This document shows, piece by piece, positions 49,539-57,368 of a stretch of DNA of 64,000 bases. Where the stretch lies: positions 186,001 through 250,000 of the forward strand of contig JBBDWU010000038.1 of NCBI GenBank assembly GCA_040902725.1, written 5' to 3'. Source of the stretch: JACVRU01 sp040902725. Lineage in GTDB: Bacteria > Actinomycetota > Thermoleophilia > Gaiellales > Gaiellaceae. The notes beneath the pieces are model-generated. The model had not been told where the DNA came from and searched no databases. It was given only the letters and a program-made list of their open reading frames with translations. The number at the start of each line of letters is the position of its first letter. Position 1 is the stretch's first letter. The translations under genes were made by a program, and so were the position numbers.

Positions 49539-50726
49539 CTATGCGTTCTCCTGGCAGAAGTCGCTCTGCGCGGTGTCACCCGAGCAGATCTCCTCCACCG
49601 TGCGGAACCCGTCGGCGATCACCGTGTCGGCGATGTTGTCCGCCGTGACGCCGATCGGGACGAGCGCGAAGTAGGGCACGATCCCCTCGCCCGTGGGCGA
49701 GTCCGCCGGCTGACCGGTCTCGGCCTCGATGCCGATGAGCGCGAACTCGAAGTCGCTCTGGACACTCGAGACGTCCTCGCCGGCCCTCAGCGCGAGGGCG
49801 ACCGCCGCGGCCACCTTGGCCTCGGCCTCGATCGGCTTGTAGACGGTCATCGTCTGCTTGCCGAGGAGGATGTTCTGGATCCCGGCGGCCGTCGCGTCCT
49901 GGCCGCTCACCGGCACGGGGCCGATGCCGGCGGCCTCGAGGGCGTTGATCGCCGAGTTGGCGAGCCCGTCGTTGGCCGCGAAGACCGCGTCGACGTCGTT
50001 GCTCGCGTCGACGAGGATCTGCTCCATGATCCGCTGGCCCTCCTGGTTGTCCCAGCCGGGGGTGAACTGGTCGGCCGCGAGCTCCCAGTCGCCCGCGTCG
50101 ACGTGCTCGGTGACGGTGGCCTCGTAGCCCTGCTTGAAGAGGAACGAGTTGTTGTCCTCCTCGCCACCGTTGAGCATGACGACCCGCGGGGTCCCTTCGA
50201 GGCCCTCGATCTCAGGCTCCAGGATCTCGGCCATCGTGGCGCCGACCTGGACGTTGTCGAAGCTGACGTACGCAGCTCCGCCGGAGCCGCCGGTGTTGAA
50301 GCGGTCGTACTCGACGACCTGGACGCCGGCTTCCTTCGCCTGATCGATGATCGCGGCACCCGAGCCGGTGTCGAGGCTCACGAGCAGGATCACGCTCGCG
50401 CCGTCGGCGATGGCCTGCTCGGCCTGCTGCTGCTGCGTCGCGGCGTCGCCCTCGGCGTTGACGATCGTGTGCTCGACGCCCGCCTCCGTGAACGCTTCCT
50501 CGAAGAACCTGCGGTCGTCGGTCTCCCACCGCGCCGAGCTGGCGCTGTCGGGCAGGAGCACCCAGATGCTGCCTTCCCCGCCGGCGGCGGTCTCCTCCGC
50601 CGCGCCGGTGTCGGCTGCCTCGTCGTCCCCGCCGCAACCGGCGGCGACGAAGGCGAGGGCAGAGACGATCAGCGTGAGCGCGGCGAACAGCACCCAGCGC
50701 GGTCTTGTCTTCGAAATGCCTGTCAC
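49539..50726 (-). CDS. Sugar-binding lipoprotein (XylF/RbsB type)
   Basis: 395 residues from GTG 50726, preceded by AGAGGAGG. The N-terminus is a lipoprotein signal (LIVSALAFVAAGCGGDD), then a periplasmic-binding fold of the Peripla_BP_4 type: WVLLPDSASSARWETDDRRF, EYDRFNTGGS, VFAANDGLANSAINALEAAG and PVPVSGQDATAAGIQNIL. These match the xylose-binding branch. First gene of a six-gene operon (binding protein, ATPase, permease, haloperoxidase-like, SDR, Gfo) and anchored outside the membrane. Confidence 0.93.
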   Translation of the reverse strand: MTGISKTRPRWVLFAALTLIVSALAFVAAGCGGDDEAADTGAAEETAAGGEGSIWVLLPDSASSARWETDDRRFFEEAFTEAGVEHTIVNAEGDAATQQQQAEQAIADGASVILLVSLDTGSGAAIIDQAKEAGVQVVEYDRFNTGGSGGAAYVSFDNVQVGATMAEILEPEIEGLEGTPRVVMLNGGEEDNNSFLFKQGYEATVTEHVDAGDWELAADQFTPGWDNQEGQRIMEQILVDASNDVDAVFAANDGLANSAINALEAAGIGPVPVSGQDATAAGIQNILLGKQTMTVYKPIEAEAKVAAAVALALRAGEDVSSVQSDFEFALIGIEAETGQPADSPTGEGIVPYFALVPIGVTADNIADTVIADGFRTVEEICSGDTAQSDFCQENA

Positions 50727-50766
50727 GTTGCCTCCTCTAGCTGGCCCGGTCCTGACGTTCGCGAGG

Positions 50767-50796
50767 ACACTAAGGCCGCGGGGAGGGGCATTTCAA
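50767..50796 (-). promoter_or_regulatory. Probable promoter of the sugar ABC operon
   Basis: Minus strand TTGAAA (50791-50796), 18-bp spacer, TAGTGT (50767-50772), about 40 nt before the start. A classical -35/-10 pair with an untranslated leader, unlike the leaderless starts elsewhere. Confidence 0.45.
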
Positions 50797-50898
50797 GCCG
50801 TTAGGCGCGCACGGTGACCCAAACGACCCCGCTTACAAGTCGCTTAAAGGGCTCGCCGCACCGGGCTGCCCCAGGCAGTCGCGGGTATAAGAGTTGTC

Positions 50899-51366
50899 GT
50901 GAAGTCCAGACTTGCCGCCGCGATGCTCTGCGTCTCGGCCCTCGCCTTCGTCGCCACGGGTTGCGGCGGGAAAGGCGAGGAGGCCGCTGACACAGGGGGC
51001 GTTCTGGCAGCCGAGGCAGGCCCCGAGAAGGCGCCGCCCGTCAAGAAGATCCAGGTCAGCCCGTTCGGCAACGTCCTGGCGACGCAGAAGCGGCGGGCCC
51101 TCTACTACTGGGACGTCGAGCAGCGGGACTTCAAGGTGCACTGCACCGGATCCTGCGCGCAGGCGTGGCCGCCGCTGATCGTGCGCTCGGCTTCAGCGGT
51201 CCCGAGACGAATCGGGCGGATCAAGGGCGCCTTCGGGACGATCCGGCGGCCGGATGGCAGGCTCCAGGTGACGTGGAACCGCCTGCCGATCTACACGTAC
51301 GCGCACGAAGAGCCCGACGAGGTGCTGTGCGACGACGTGGACGGCTGGTTCGTCGTCCGCGTCTAA
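50899..51366 (+). CDS. COG4315-type lipoprotein
   Basis: 155 residues. Lipoprotein signal LCVSALAFVATGCGGKG, then the COG4315/secreted-repeat pattern: ALYYWDVEQ, FKVHCTGSCAQAWPPL (paired Cys), GTIRRPDGRLQVTWNRLPIY and YAHEEPDE. It is one repeat rather than the usual two. Function of the family is unknown; it is exported and membrane-anchored. Its promoter region is shared with the divergent sugar ABC operon; TATAAG lies 7 nt before the GTG. The stop overlaps the histidine kinase stop by 3 bases. Confidence 0.85.
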   Translation: MKSRLAAAMLCVSALAFVATGCGGKGEEAADTGGVLAAEAGPEKAPPVKKIQVSPFGNVLATQKRRALYYWDVEQRDFKVHCTGSCAQAWPPLIVRSASAVPRRIGRIKGAFGTIRRPDGRLQVTWNRLPIYTYAHEEPDEVLCDDVDGWFVVRV

Positions 51367-52379
51367 GCGGCGGGCAATGTGAAGGAGACGGACGCGCCCC
51401 CGCCGGGGCGATTCTCGTGCCAGATGCTGCCGCCCTGGAGCTCGACGAGCCCCCGCGCGATGGCAAGCCCGAGTCCCGACTTCCGCACCGAGCCGGGCTG
51501 GAAGCCGGAGCCGGTGTCCTCGATCGTCACGCGTACGTCACTCGCGAGCGGCACGACGCGCACGGCGATCGACCCGTCGGAGGGCGTGTGCCGGAGCGCG
51601 TTCGCGAGCAGGTTGCAGAGCACCCGCTCGACCTTCTCGGGCGCGCAACGCACCGGCGGCGCGCCGTCGACGTAGGCCTCGAGCCGCACCCCGCGGGCCC
51701 TGGCCTCGGGCTCCACGATCCGCAGGGAAGACCGGACGAGCGGGTCGAGCTCCGCTTCCGCCAGCTCGAGCCTGAGCACCCCTGCGTCGATCCGCGCGAG
51801 CTCGAACAGGTCGTCGACGAGCAGCGTGAGGGCGCGCACCTGCTCGCGCATCGCCGGCAGGTAGTCGGCAGGCTCGGCGAGCCCGTCCTCGACGGCCTCG
51901 AGCATCGCCTGCATCGAGGCGAGCGGGGTGCGCAGGTCATGGCTCGCCCAGGCCACGAGCTGGCGGCGCGCGTCGAACAGCCGCTCGAGGTTCTGAGCCA
52001 TCTCGTTGAACGACGCGCCGAGCTCGGCCAGCTCGGCTGGCCCGACCGCCGGAGCGCGGGCGCCGAGATCCCCCGAGGCGAACTCGGCGTGGGCCGCGTG
52101 CAAGCGCTCGACGCGGCCGGAGATCGTGCGCGCGATCAGCAGCGCGGCCGCGACCACGACGAACGAGGACGCGGCGGCCACGAACAGGAGCGTCATGTCG
52201 TGGCCCGAGTGGAACATGACGACACCCGAGACCGAAACCGCCGCGAGCGGTAAGGCGACTGCGACCAGCGCCAGGCCGGCGAGCTGGAGGCGCAGCGTTG
52301 GCAGCAGTCGGAGCGCGAAAGCGGCCACGATCCCGGCGGCGAGCGTCGCGGCGGCGACGATGAGCGCGAAGACGATCAC
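51363..52379 (-). CDS. Sensor histidine kinase
   Basis: 338 residues from GTG 52379. Two pairs of hydrophobic helices with almost no extracellular loop (HSGHD), a HAMP domain (ARTISGRVERLHAAH, LGASFNEMAQNLERL), HisKA with ASHDLRTPLASMQA (phosphorylated His), and HATPase_c with NLLANALRHTPSDG, IEDTGSGFQPG and GLGLAIARGLVE. The missing sensor loop suggests that it senses a membrane or membrane-protein signal. Start overlaps the response-regulator stop (GTGA). Confidence 0.92.
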   Translation of the reverse strand: MIVFALIVAAATLAAGIVAAFALRLLPTLRLQLAGLALVAVALPLAAVSVSGVVMFHSGHDMTLLFVAAASSFVVVAAALLIARTISGRVERLHAAHAEFASGDLGARAPAVGPAELAELGASFNEMAQNLERLFDARRQLVAWASHDLRTPLASMQAMLEAVEDGLAEPADYLPAMREQVRALTLLVDDLFELARIDAGVLRLELAEAELDPLVRSSLRIVEPEARARGVRLEAYVDGAPPVRCAPEKVERVLCNLLANALRHTPSDGSIAVRVVPLASDVRVTIEDTGSGFQPGSVRKSGLGLAIARGLVELQGGSIWHENRPGGGASVSFTLPAA

Positions 52380-53053
52380 GGGCAGAAGCGGTAGCCGACG
52401 CCCCAAACTGTCTCGAGCCGGCGGGGACGCGACGGCTCTTCCTCGATCTTCTCCCGCAGGCGGCGCACGTGCACCGTGACCGTTCCGGTGTCGAAGGCCG
52501 GCTCGTAGCCCCAGACGCGGTCCATCAACTGGTCGCGCGAGAACACCTGGCGCGGGTGGCTCGCCAGGAACCAGAGCAAGTCGAACTCCTTCGCCGTCAG
52601 CTCGAGCAGCCGTCCACTCCTCGTCACGTCGCGCGTCGCCGGATCGATCTCCAGCCCGTCGAAGCTGAGCCGGTCCCTGGCGAGGTCCGCGGGGGCCGCG
52701 CGCCTGAGCACCGTGCGCACGCGCGCCGCCAGCTCGCGCGGCGAGAACGGCTTCGTGACGTAGTCGTCGGCGCCCAGCTCGAGACCGACGATCCGGTCTG
52801 CCTCCTCGCCGCGGGCGGTCAGCATGATCACTGGCAGGTCGGAACGCTCGCGGATCCAGCGGCAGAGCTCGAGCCCGTCGACCCCGGGCAGCATCAGGTC
52901 GAGGACGACGAGGCTCGGCGACTCCGCTTCCACGAGCTCGCGGGCGCGCACGCCGTCGGCGGCCTCGAGCGTGCGATACCCCTCCCGGCGCAGGTAGCGC
53001 ACGACGACGTCGCGGACGATGGACTCGTCGTCGACGACGAGAACCGTGGTCAT
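52376..53053 (-). CDS. OmpR/PhoB-family response regulator
   Basis: 225 residues from ATG 53053. Receiver domain with VLVVDDESIVRDVV (acidic pair), VVLDLMLPGVDGLE (phosphorylated Asp near 51) and VTKPFSPREL (Lys). The C-terminal winged helix has LELTAKEFDLLWFLA, SRDQLMDRVWGY and VTVHVRRLREKI. Partner of the overlapping histidine kinase. The same open frame continues upstream without a stop through the secreted-protein gene, so fusion by read-through is possible; ATG 53053 is chosen because the receiver domain starts there. Before it CACAAT-GGGGGG-ATG may be a weak leaderless promoter. Confidence 0.9.
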   Translation of the reverse strand: MTTVLVVDDESIVRDVVVRYLRREGYRTLEAADGVRARELVEAESPSLVVLDLMLPGVDGLELCRWIRERSDLPVIMLTARGEEADRIVGLELGADDYVTKPFSPRELAARVRTVLRRAAPADLARDRLSFDGLEIDPATRDVTRSGRLLELTAKEFDLLWFLASHPRQVFSRDQLMDRVWGYEPAFDTGTVTVHVRRLREKIEEEPSRPRRLETVWGVGYRFCP

Positions 53054-53614
53054 CCCCCCATTGTGGGGGAGAACACCTTGCAAGAGCATGAAATCGGGCC
53101 CGGCACGCACGCGCGCCGGGCCCGATCCAAACCCGACGACCGGAGAGTTATTGACGAGCCCCGTGCGCTTCAAGGTCAGCCTGCCCGCCTTCTGGGCGGC
53201 GAGCACCTGCCCCTCGGACTTGAGCAGCCGGGCCGCGGACGGGCTCTTCCACGTGACGGTGTAGACCCGCCACAGCGGGCTGTAGCCCCGGTCCCCGGGC
53301 ACGGAGTCGAGCACGTTCGCCTGGAAGCCGAACGGGTTCGGGCCCTTGACTCCGTTCGTGAACAGGTACAGCTTGGCGAGCGCCGCGTCCGGAACCCGCG
53401 CGAGTTGCGGGACGAACGTGACCGGATACCCCGTCGCCTTGCTCAGGGCGACAGCGTCCTTCCTCGCCGAGACGTCGGTCAGCAGGTAGTTCACGGCCTT
53501 CCCGTGGGCGAAGCCGCCGATCAGCGGCGGTGTGCGGACACCCCGGGCGGTGGCCGCGGATGCGACTCCGACGGCCACGACGAGCACGAGCACGGGCACC
53601 ATGAGCTTCCTCAT
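53054..53614 (-). CDS. Secreted DUF7482-like protein, no stop before the regulator gene
   Basis: From ATG 53614 (AAGGAGG 4 nt upstream) a signal peptide (MRKLMVPVLVLVVAVGVASA) leads into a small exported domain: VNYLLTDVSARKDAVALSKA, GYPVTFVPQLARVPDAALAK, LYLFTNGVKGPNPFGFQANV and YSPLWRVYTVTWKSPSAARL. The expected end is near NNSPVVGF, but there is no stop codon: the frame passes a terminator-like hairpin and enters the response regulator. Either the stop was lost (by mutation or base error) or the proteins really are joined. Role of the domain unknown. Confidence 0.6.
53093..53126 (-). terminator. Perfect 12-bp hairpin inside the fused frame
   Basis: ATCGGGCCCGGC (53093-53104) pairs with GCCGGGCCCGAT (53115-53126), loop of 10 nt. 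On the minus strand TTTC follows. It looks like the terminator of the secreted-protein gene. Confidence 0.6.
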
Positions 53615-53698
53615 CACCCCTCCTTCTCTCGTTCCCGCAGAGGCTAGGGAGGGAGCGTTGCGCCGCCCTTACGGCCGCCTTACCAGGCTCTTAAGCCT

Positions 53699-54169
53699 TC
53701 AGAAACCGAAGCGGACGTTCGTGAAGTACCAGTAGGCCGACGTCGCCCAGAGCGTCACCAGCACCGAGAACATCGTCCCGCCCAGCAAGGGCAGCGTCCA
53801 GCGCGGGTGGTCGCGGTCGTGGACGAAGAAGACCTTGACGGCGAAGACGCCGTAGACGAACGAGCCGGCGATCGAATGGGCGAGCACGCGGGTGCTCACG
53901 TCCTGGAAGCCGAGGATGAAGATGCAGTGGAAGGCGACCGGCAGCGTGCAAACGAAGGCGAGCCGCCCCGACCACCGGTGCACGCGGTTCACGTGCGGGC
54001 GGGGGATGCGGACGATGCGCTCGAGCTTCCCGAAGATGCGGGCGCCGGTCGAGACCTGCACCACGCCGAACGCGACGGCCGCGGTCGCGAACCAGGCCTT
54101 CCCCGCGATCGTCGAGGAGAAGACGGACTCCATCAGGTCCGTGTAGGTCGAGTTCGCGCTGGCGAGCAC
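53699..54169 (-). CDS. DUF6529-like membrane protein, possible heme/electron-transfer partner
   Basis: 156 residues from GTG 54169 with four or five hydrophobic segments and several membrane-edge histidines (RPHVNRVHRWSGRLAFV, VAFHCIFILGF, LAHSIAGSFVYG). The pattern fits DUF6529/cytochrome b561-like proteins, where paired histidines can hold heme. It is divergent from a c-type cytochrome gene with 37 bp between the starts, which supports a joint electron-transfer role. Heme binding is inference. Confidence 0.72.
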   Translation of the reverse strand: MLASANSTYTDLMESVFSSTIAGKAWFATAAVAFGVVQVSTGARIFGKLERIVRIPRPHVNRVHRWSGRLAFVCTLPVAFHCIFILGFQDVSTRVLAHSIAGSFVYGVFAVKVFFVHDRDHPRWTLPLLGGTMFSVLVTLWATSAYWYFTNVRFGF

Positions 54170-54194
54170 GTGGATTCTGGGCGACCCTACGGGT

Positions 54195-54200
54195 TACGAT
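54195..54200 (+). promoter_or_regulatory. Leaderless -10 box (TACGAT) of the cytochrome c gene
   Basis: TACGAT-CGCCAC-GTG: 6 nt before the start at 54207. Confidence 0.5.
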
Positions 54201-54206
54201 CGCCAC

Positions 54207-54566
54207 GTGTCCAGCCGGATGCGACGGCTCGTGCTCGTGCCCCTGGTTCTCTTCGCGGTCGTGTCGGGCGCCACGTTCGCGCTCGCGCAGCTGCACCCCG
54301 CGAAGCCCGAGGTCGCCGAGTCGGGATCGGTCGAGCTCGGTGACGCCTACCGGGGCCAGATCACCTACTCGACCGCGTGCGCCGGCTGTCACGGCGCCAA
54401 GGGCGAGGGCGGGATCGGCCCGGCGCTCCAGGATGCGCCGATCTCGCTCGCGGCCGCGAAGTCCCAGATCGACAACGGCGGCGGCTCGATGCCCGCCGGC
54501 CTCGTCAGCGGCCAGGAGGAGGAAGACCTGCTCGCCTACCTCGCGACGATCCTCGCAGGAGGCTAG
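54207..54566 (+). CDS. Membrane-anchored c-type cytochrome
   Basis: 119 residues. An N-terminal helix (LVLVPLVLFAVVSGATFALA) anchors or exports it, STACAGCHGAKGEGGIGPAL near residue 58 carries the CxxCH heme site, and GGGSMPAGLVSGQEEEDLLAYL supplies the axial Met and the C-terminal helix. A single-heme electron carrier outside the membrane. Followed by a 60-residue membrane protein gene; opposite to the DUF6529-like gene. Confidence 0.92.
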   Translation: MSSRMRRLVLVPLVLFAVVSGATFALAQLHPAKPEVAESGSVELGDAYRGQITYSTACAGCHGAKGEGGIGPALQDAPISLAAAKSQIDNGGGSMPAGLVSGQEEEDLLAYLATILAGG

Positions 54567-54619
54567 GGTCTCGCGCCGAAACGTACAAGCGGGTTAAGCG
54601 ACGCAGGGAGGCAAAAGGA

Positions 54620-54802
54620 ATGATCGCACTGAGAGGGCTCTTGCTACTCGTGGCCGCGGCCCTGTTCGTGATCGCGGTCTTCTCGGACGGAGAGCGCTAC
54701 GGCGACCTCCTCGCCTGGGGCCTGGCCGCGACCGCGCTCGGCCTCGTCGTCGAGGAGCTCGGGATGAACCGGCGCCTCGGCATGCGCGGGATGCAGCGCT
54801 AG
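54620..54802 (+). CDS. Small two-helix membrane protein
   Basis: 60 residues. AAAAGGA lies just before the ATG. Two hydrophobic helices (LRGLLLLVAAALFVIAVF and LLAWGLAATALGLVVEEL) and a basic Met-rich tail (NRRLGMRGMQR). It follows the cytochrome c gene by 53 nt, so it may be co-transcribed. No family recognised. Confidence 0.6.
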   Translation: MIALRGLLLLVAAALFVIAVFSDGERYGDLLAWGLAATALGLVVEELGMNRRLGMRGMQR

Positions 54803-54813
54803 GGATTCACCGA

Positions 54814-54841
54814 CCCGGGCCGTGCCTAGCGCCGGCCCGGG
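54814..54841. terminator. GC-rich hairpin at the edge of the gap
   Basis: CCCGGGCC (54814-54821) pairs with GGCCCGGG (54834-54841). The strong hairpin directly before the Ns probably caused the sequencing or assembly gap. Confidence 0.5.
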
Positions 54842-54851
54842 NNNNNNNNNN
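54842..54851. other. Assembly gap (10 N)
   Basis: Ten Ns. The true length and content are unknown, so neighbourhood across it is not proved. Confidence 0.99.
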
Positions 54852-54862
54852 GGGGGTCGCTT

Positions 54863-55654
54863 CTATTTGAGCAAGAGACGCGCGAGCCGCCGGTCGGCGA
54901 TCGAGAGCCCGACCGCGGCCAGGCCCACGAGATAGGCGACGTGGACGAGCGTGCCCGCGCCGGCCGTTCCCAGCGTCAGCTCGCGCAGCATCTCGACGCC
55001 GTGGTAGAGCGGCGTCAGCGGGACGATCCAGCGCACCTCGTCCGGATACTCCGAGAGCGGGACGAACGTGGCCGAGAAGAGGAAGAGCGGCAGCGTCACG
55101 ACCTCGATGAAGGCGAAGTCCGCCCACGATCGCATCAGCGTGACGGTCACGAGGCCGATCGCCGCGAACGCGGCGCCGACCAGCAGGGACGCGGGCACGG
55201 CCGCGATCGCCCAGGGTGAGGCGACGAGCCCCAGCGCGAGCATCACCACCACGAAGCCGGATGCGTAGACGGCGCCGCGCATCAGCGCGTAGGTGAGCTC
55301 GCCCAGCGCGACGTCGCGCACGCCCAGCGGCGTCGCCAGCACGCCCTCGTACACCCGCCCCCACTTCAGCTTCGCGAACACGTTGATGGTCGACTCGTAG
55401 ACCGCGCCGTTCATCGCCGTAGCGGCCAGCAGCGCGGGCGCGACGAACTCGCGGTAGGGCACGAGCTCGCCTCCGACCTCGATGTCCCCGACGAGCGCGC
55501 CAACGCCGATGCCCACGCCGACCAGGAAGAAGATCGGCTCGAAGAAGCCCGAGACGACGAGCAGCCACTGGCGCCGGCCGGTGACGAGGTTGCGGCGGAC
55601 GAGCCGCCAGGCGAAGCGGCCGCCCGCCGGCAGCGGCTGGGCGAACGCGATCAC
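54863..55654 (-). CDS. ABC-2 type permease, distal of pair
   Basis: 263 residues with six hydrophobic segments. NVFAKLKWGRVYEGVLATPL is the conserved ABC-2 cytoplasmic loop and IVPLTPLYHGVEMLRELTLG the C-terminal box. GTG overlaps the other permease's stop by 4 nt (GTGA). Ends 11 bp from the assembly gap, with an in-frame stop. The NodJ/daunorubicin-type permease family; substrate unknown. Confidence 0.9.
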   Translation of the reverse strand: MIAFAQPLPAGGRFAWRLVRRNLVTGRRQWLLVVSGFFEPIFFLVGVGIGVGALVGDIEVGGELVPYREFVAPALLAATAMNGAVYESTINVFAKLKWGRVYEGVLATPLGVRDVALGELTYALMRGAVYASGFVVVMLALGLVASPWAIAAVPASLLVGAAFAAIGLVTVTLMRSWADFAFIEVVTLPLFLFSATFVPLSEYPDEVRWIVPLTPLYHGVEMLRELTLGTAGAGTLVHVAYLVGLAAVGLSIADRRLARLLLK

Positions 55655-56439
55655 CTGAGCAACCTCCGCCGCAGGATCCAGACCGCCAGGAGCGAGCCGG
55701 CGACCGCGAACGCCGCCATGTAGCCGGCGTGGCCGAGCGCCGGCCAGAGCTCGGCGCTCCCGGATGCGAGGTCGCGGCAGAGCGTCACGCCGTGCCACAG
55801 CGGCGTCGCCCAGGCGACCGGCTCCAGCCAGTCGGGCAGCTGCGAGACGGGGAAGAACGTGCCCGAGAAGAGGAAGAGCGGCAGGATCACGAACCGGAAG
55901 ATCCCGGTCAGCCACGAGCCGTCCTCGAGCGCGCTCGCCGTCGCCGCGATCGGGGCCGCGAACGCGAGCCCGCAGAGCAGCGCCGCGAGTGGCGCGAGCG
56001 CCGACCAGGGCGAGCGGAAGGCGCCGACCGCGGCGGAGACGGCGGTGAAGATCGCGGCGGCGACCACGATCCGCAGCGCGACCCACGCGAAGAGGCCGGT
56101 GAAGAGCTCCGCGACCCGGACCGGAGTCGCGACGACCGCGTGGTACGTGCGCGTCCACTTCAGCCCCGCCATCACCGGGAAGCTCCCCTCGTTCGTGCCG
56201 ATCTGCATCGCCGTCGCGGCCAGGAGCCCGGGCGCGACGAACTCGAGGTACGAGAGGCCGCCGAGGTCGGCGCTGCGCTCGTCCACGATCCCGCCGAGCA
56301 GCACGCCGATCGAGAGCAGGAAGAAGAGCGGGTTGAGGAACGCGACCGTGATCGTCGCGCGCCAGGTGTGGCGGTAGGAGCGGGCGTACCAGGACAGGAT
56401 CGTCCCGGCGCGGATCATCGACTCAGGCGCGCCAACCAT
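55651..56439 (-). CDS. ABC-2 type permease, proximal of pair
   Basis: 262 residues. MAGLKWTRTYHAVVATPVRV (ABC-2 loop) and VAWATPLWHGVTLCRDLASG (C-terminal box) match the same family as its neighbour, with which it forms the membrane part. ATG 56439 shares one base with the ATPase stop (TGATG). Confidence 0.9.
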   Translation of the reverse strand: MVGAPESMIRAGTILSWYARSYRHTWRATITVAFLNPLFFLLSIGVLLGGIVDERSADLGGLSYLEFVAPGLLAATAMQIGTNEGSFPVMAGLKWTRTYHAVVATPVRVAELFTGLFAWVALRIVVAAAIFTAVSAAVGAFRSPWSALAPLAALLCGLAFAAPIAATASALEDGSWLTGIFRFVILPLFLFSGTFFPVSQLPDWLEPVAWATPLWHGVTLCRDLASGSAELWPALGHAGYMAAFAVAGSLLAVWILRRRLLR

Positions 56440-57356
56440 CAGTCGATCAGCGTGCGGCCCGTGATCGACAAGAACACGTCCTCGAGCGTGCTGCGGCGGA
56501 TGAGGACGCTCTCGGGCTGCACGCCGCGCTCGTGGACGGCGGCGACGGTCGCGTCGCCGTCGCCCGTGCTGATCAGGACGCGGTCGGCGAGCTCCTCGAT
56601 CCGCTCCCCCACGCCTTCGAGCAGGGCCGCGGCGCCGTTCTCGGAGCCGCCCGCGAAGCGCAGCTCGACGACCTCGCGCTCCACGTAGCGCGCGATCAGG
56701 TCGCGCGGCGACCCCTCCGCCACGATCCGGCCGCGGTCCATGACGACGAGCCGGTCGCAGAGCTGCTCGGCCTCGTCCATGTAGTGCGTGGTCAGAACGA
56801 GCGTCACGCCGCCCTGCTTGAGCCGGTAGAGGCGCTCCCACAGCGCGTGCCGCGCCTGCGGGTCGAGGCCGGTTGTCGGCTCGTCCAGCAGCATCAGGTC
56901 GGGCGTGTTGACGAGGCCGCGCGCGATCGTCAGGCGGCGCTTCATGCCCCCGGAAAGCGGCTCGACGCGCTGGTTCCGGCGCTCGGCGAGCTGAACGAAG
57001 TCGAGCAGCTCGGCGGCGCGCTCCCGGATCAGCGGCGTCGGCAGGCCGAAGTAGCGCCCGTAGACGAGCAGGTTCTCGAAGACGGTCAGCTCGAGATCGA
57101 GGTTGTCCTCTTGGGGGACGACGCCGAGGCGCTGCCGGATCGCGGGACCCTCCTCGGCCGGGTCGAGGCCGAAGACGCGCAGGTCGCCGCCGCTGCGCGG
57201 CGAGACCGCACCGATCATCCGCATCGTCGAGCTCTTGCCGGCGCCGTTCGGCCCGAGGAACCCGAACGTCTCCCCGGGCACGACGGCGAAGTCGACCGCG
57301 TCCACCGCCGTGAACTCGCCGAAGCGCTTCGTCAGCCCGGAGGCCTCGATCAGCAT
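56439..57356 (-). CDS. ABC exporter ATPase (NodI/DrrA type)
   Basis: 305 residues. Walker A GPNGAGKSS, VVPQEDNLDLELTVFENLLVYGRYFGL (NodI-like stretch), LSGGMKRRLTIARGL, Walker B LMLLDEPTTGLDP, TTHYMDEAEQLCD. The C-terminal part ends with EDVFLSITGRTLID, as in DrrA-like proteins. First gene of a three-gene exporter unit, -10 box TAGCCT 6 nt before its ATG. A second, unrelated exporter of the same general class lies at 18.7-21.2 kb. Confidence 0.93.
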   Translation of the reverse strand: MLIEASGLTKRFGEFTAVDAVDFAVVPGETFGFLGPNGAGKSSTMRMIGAVSPRSGGDLRVFGLDPAEEGPAIRQRLGVVPQEDNLDLELTVFENLLVYGRYFGLPTPLIRERAAELLDFVQLAERRNQRVEPLSGGMKRRLTIARGLVNTPDLMLLDEPTTGLDPQARHALWERLYRLKQGGVTLVLTTHYMDEAEQLCDRLVVMDRGRIVAEGSPRDLIARYVEREVVELRFAGGSENGAAALLEGVGERIEELADRVLISTGDGDATVAAVHERGVQPESVLIRRSTLEDVFLSITGRTLID

Positions 57357-57362
57357 GAGCCG

Positions 57363-57368
57363 AGGCTA
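57363..57368 (-). promoter_or_regulatory. Leaderless -10 box (TAGCCT) of the exporter operon
   Basis: Minus strand TAGCCT-CGGCTC-ATG: 6 nt before the start at 57356. Confidence 0.5.
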
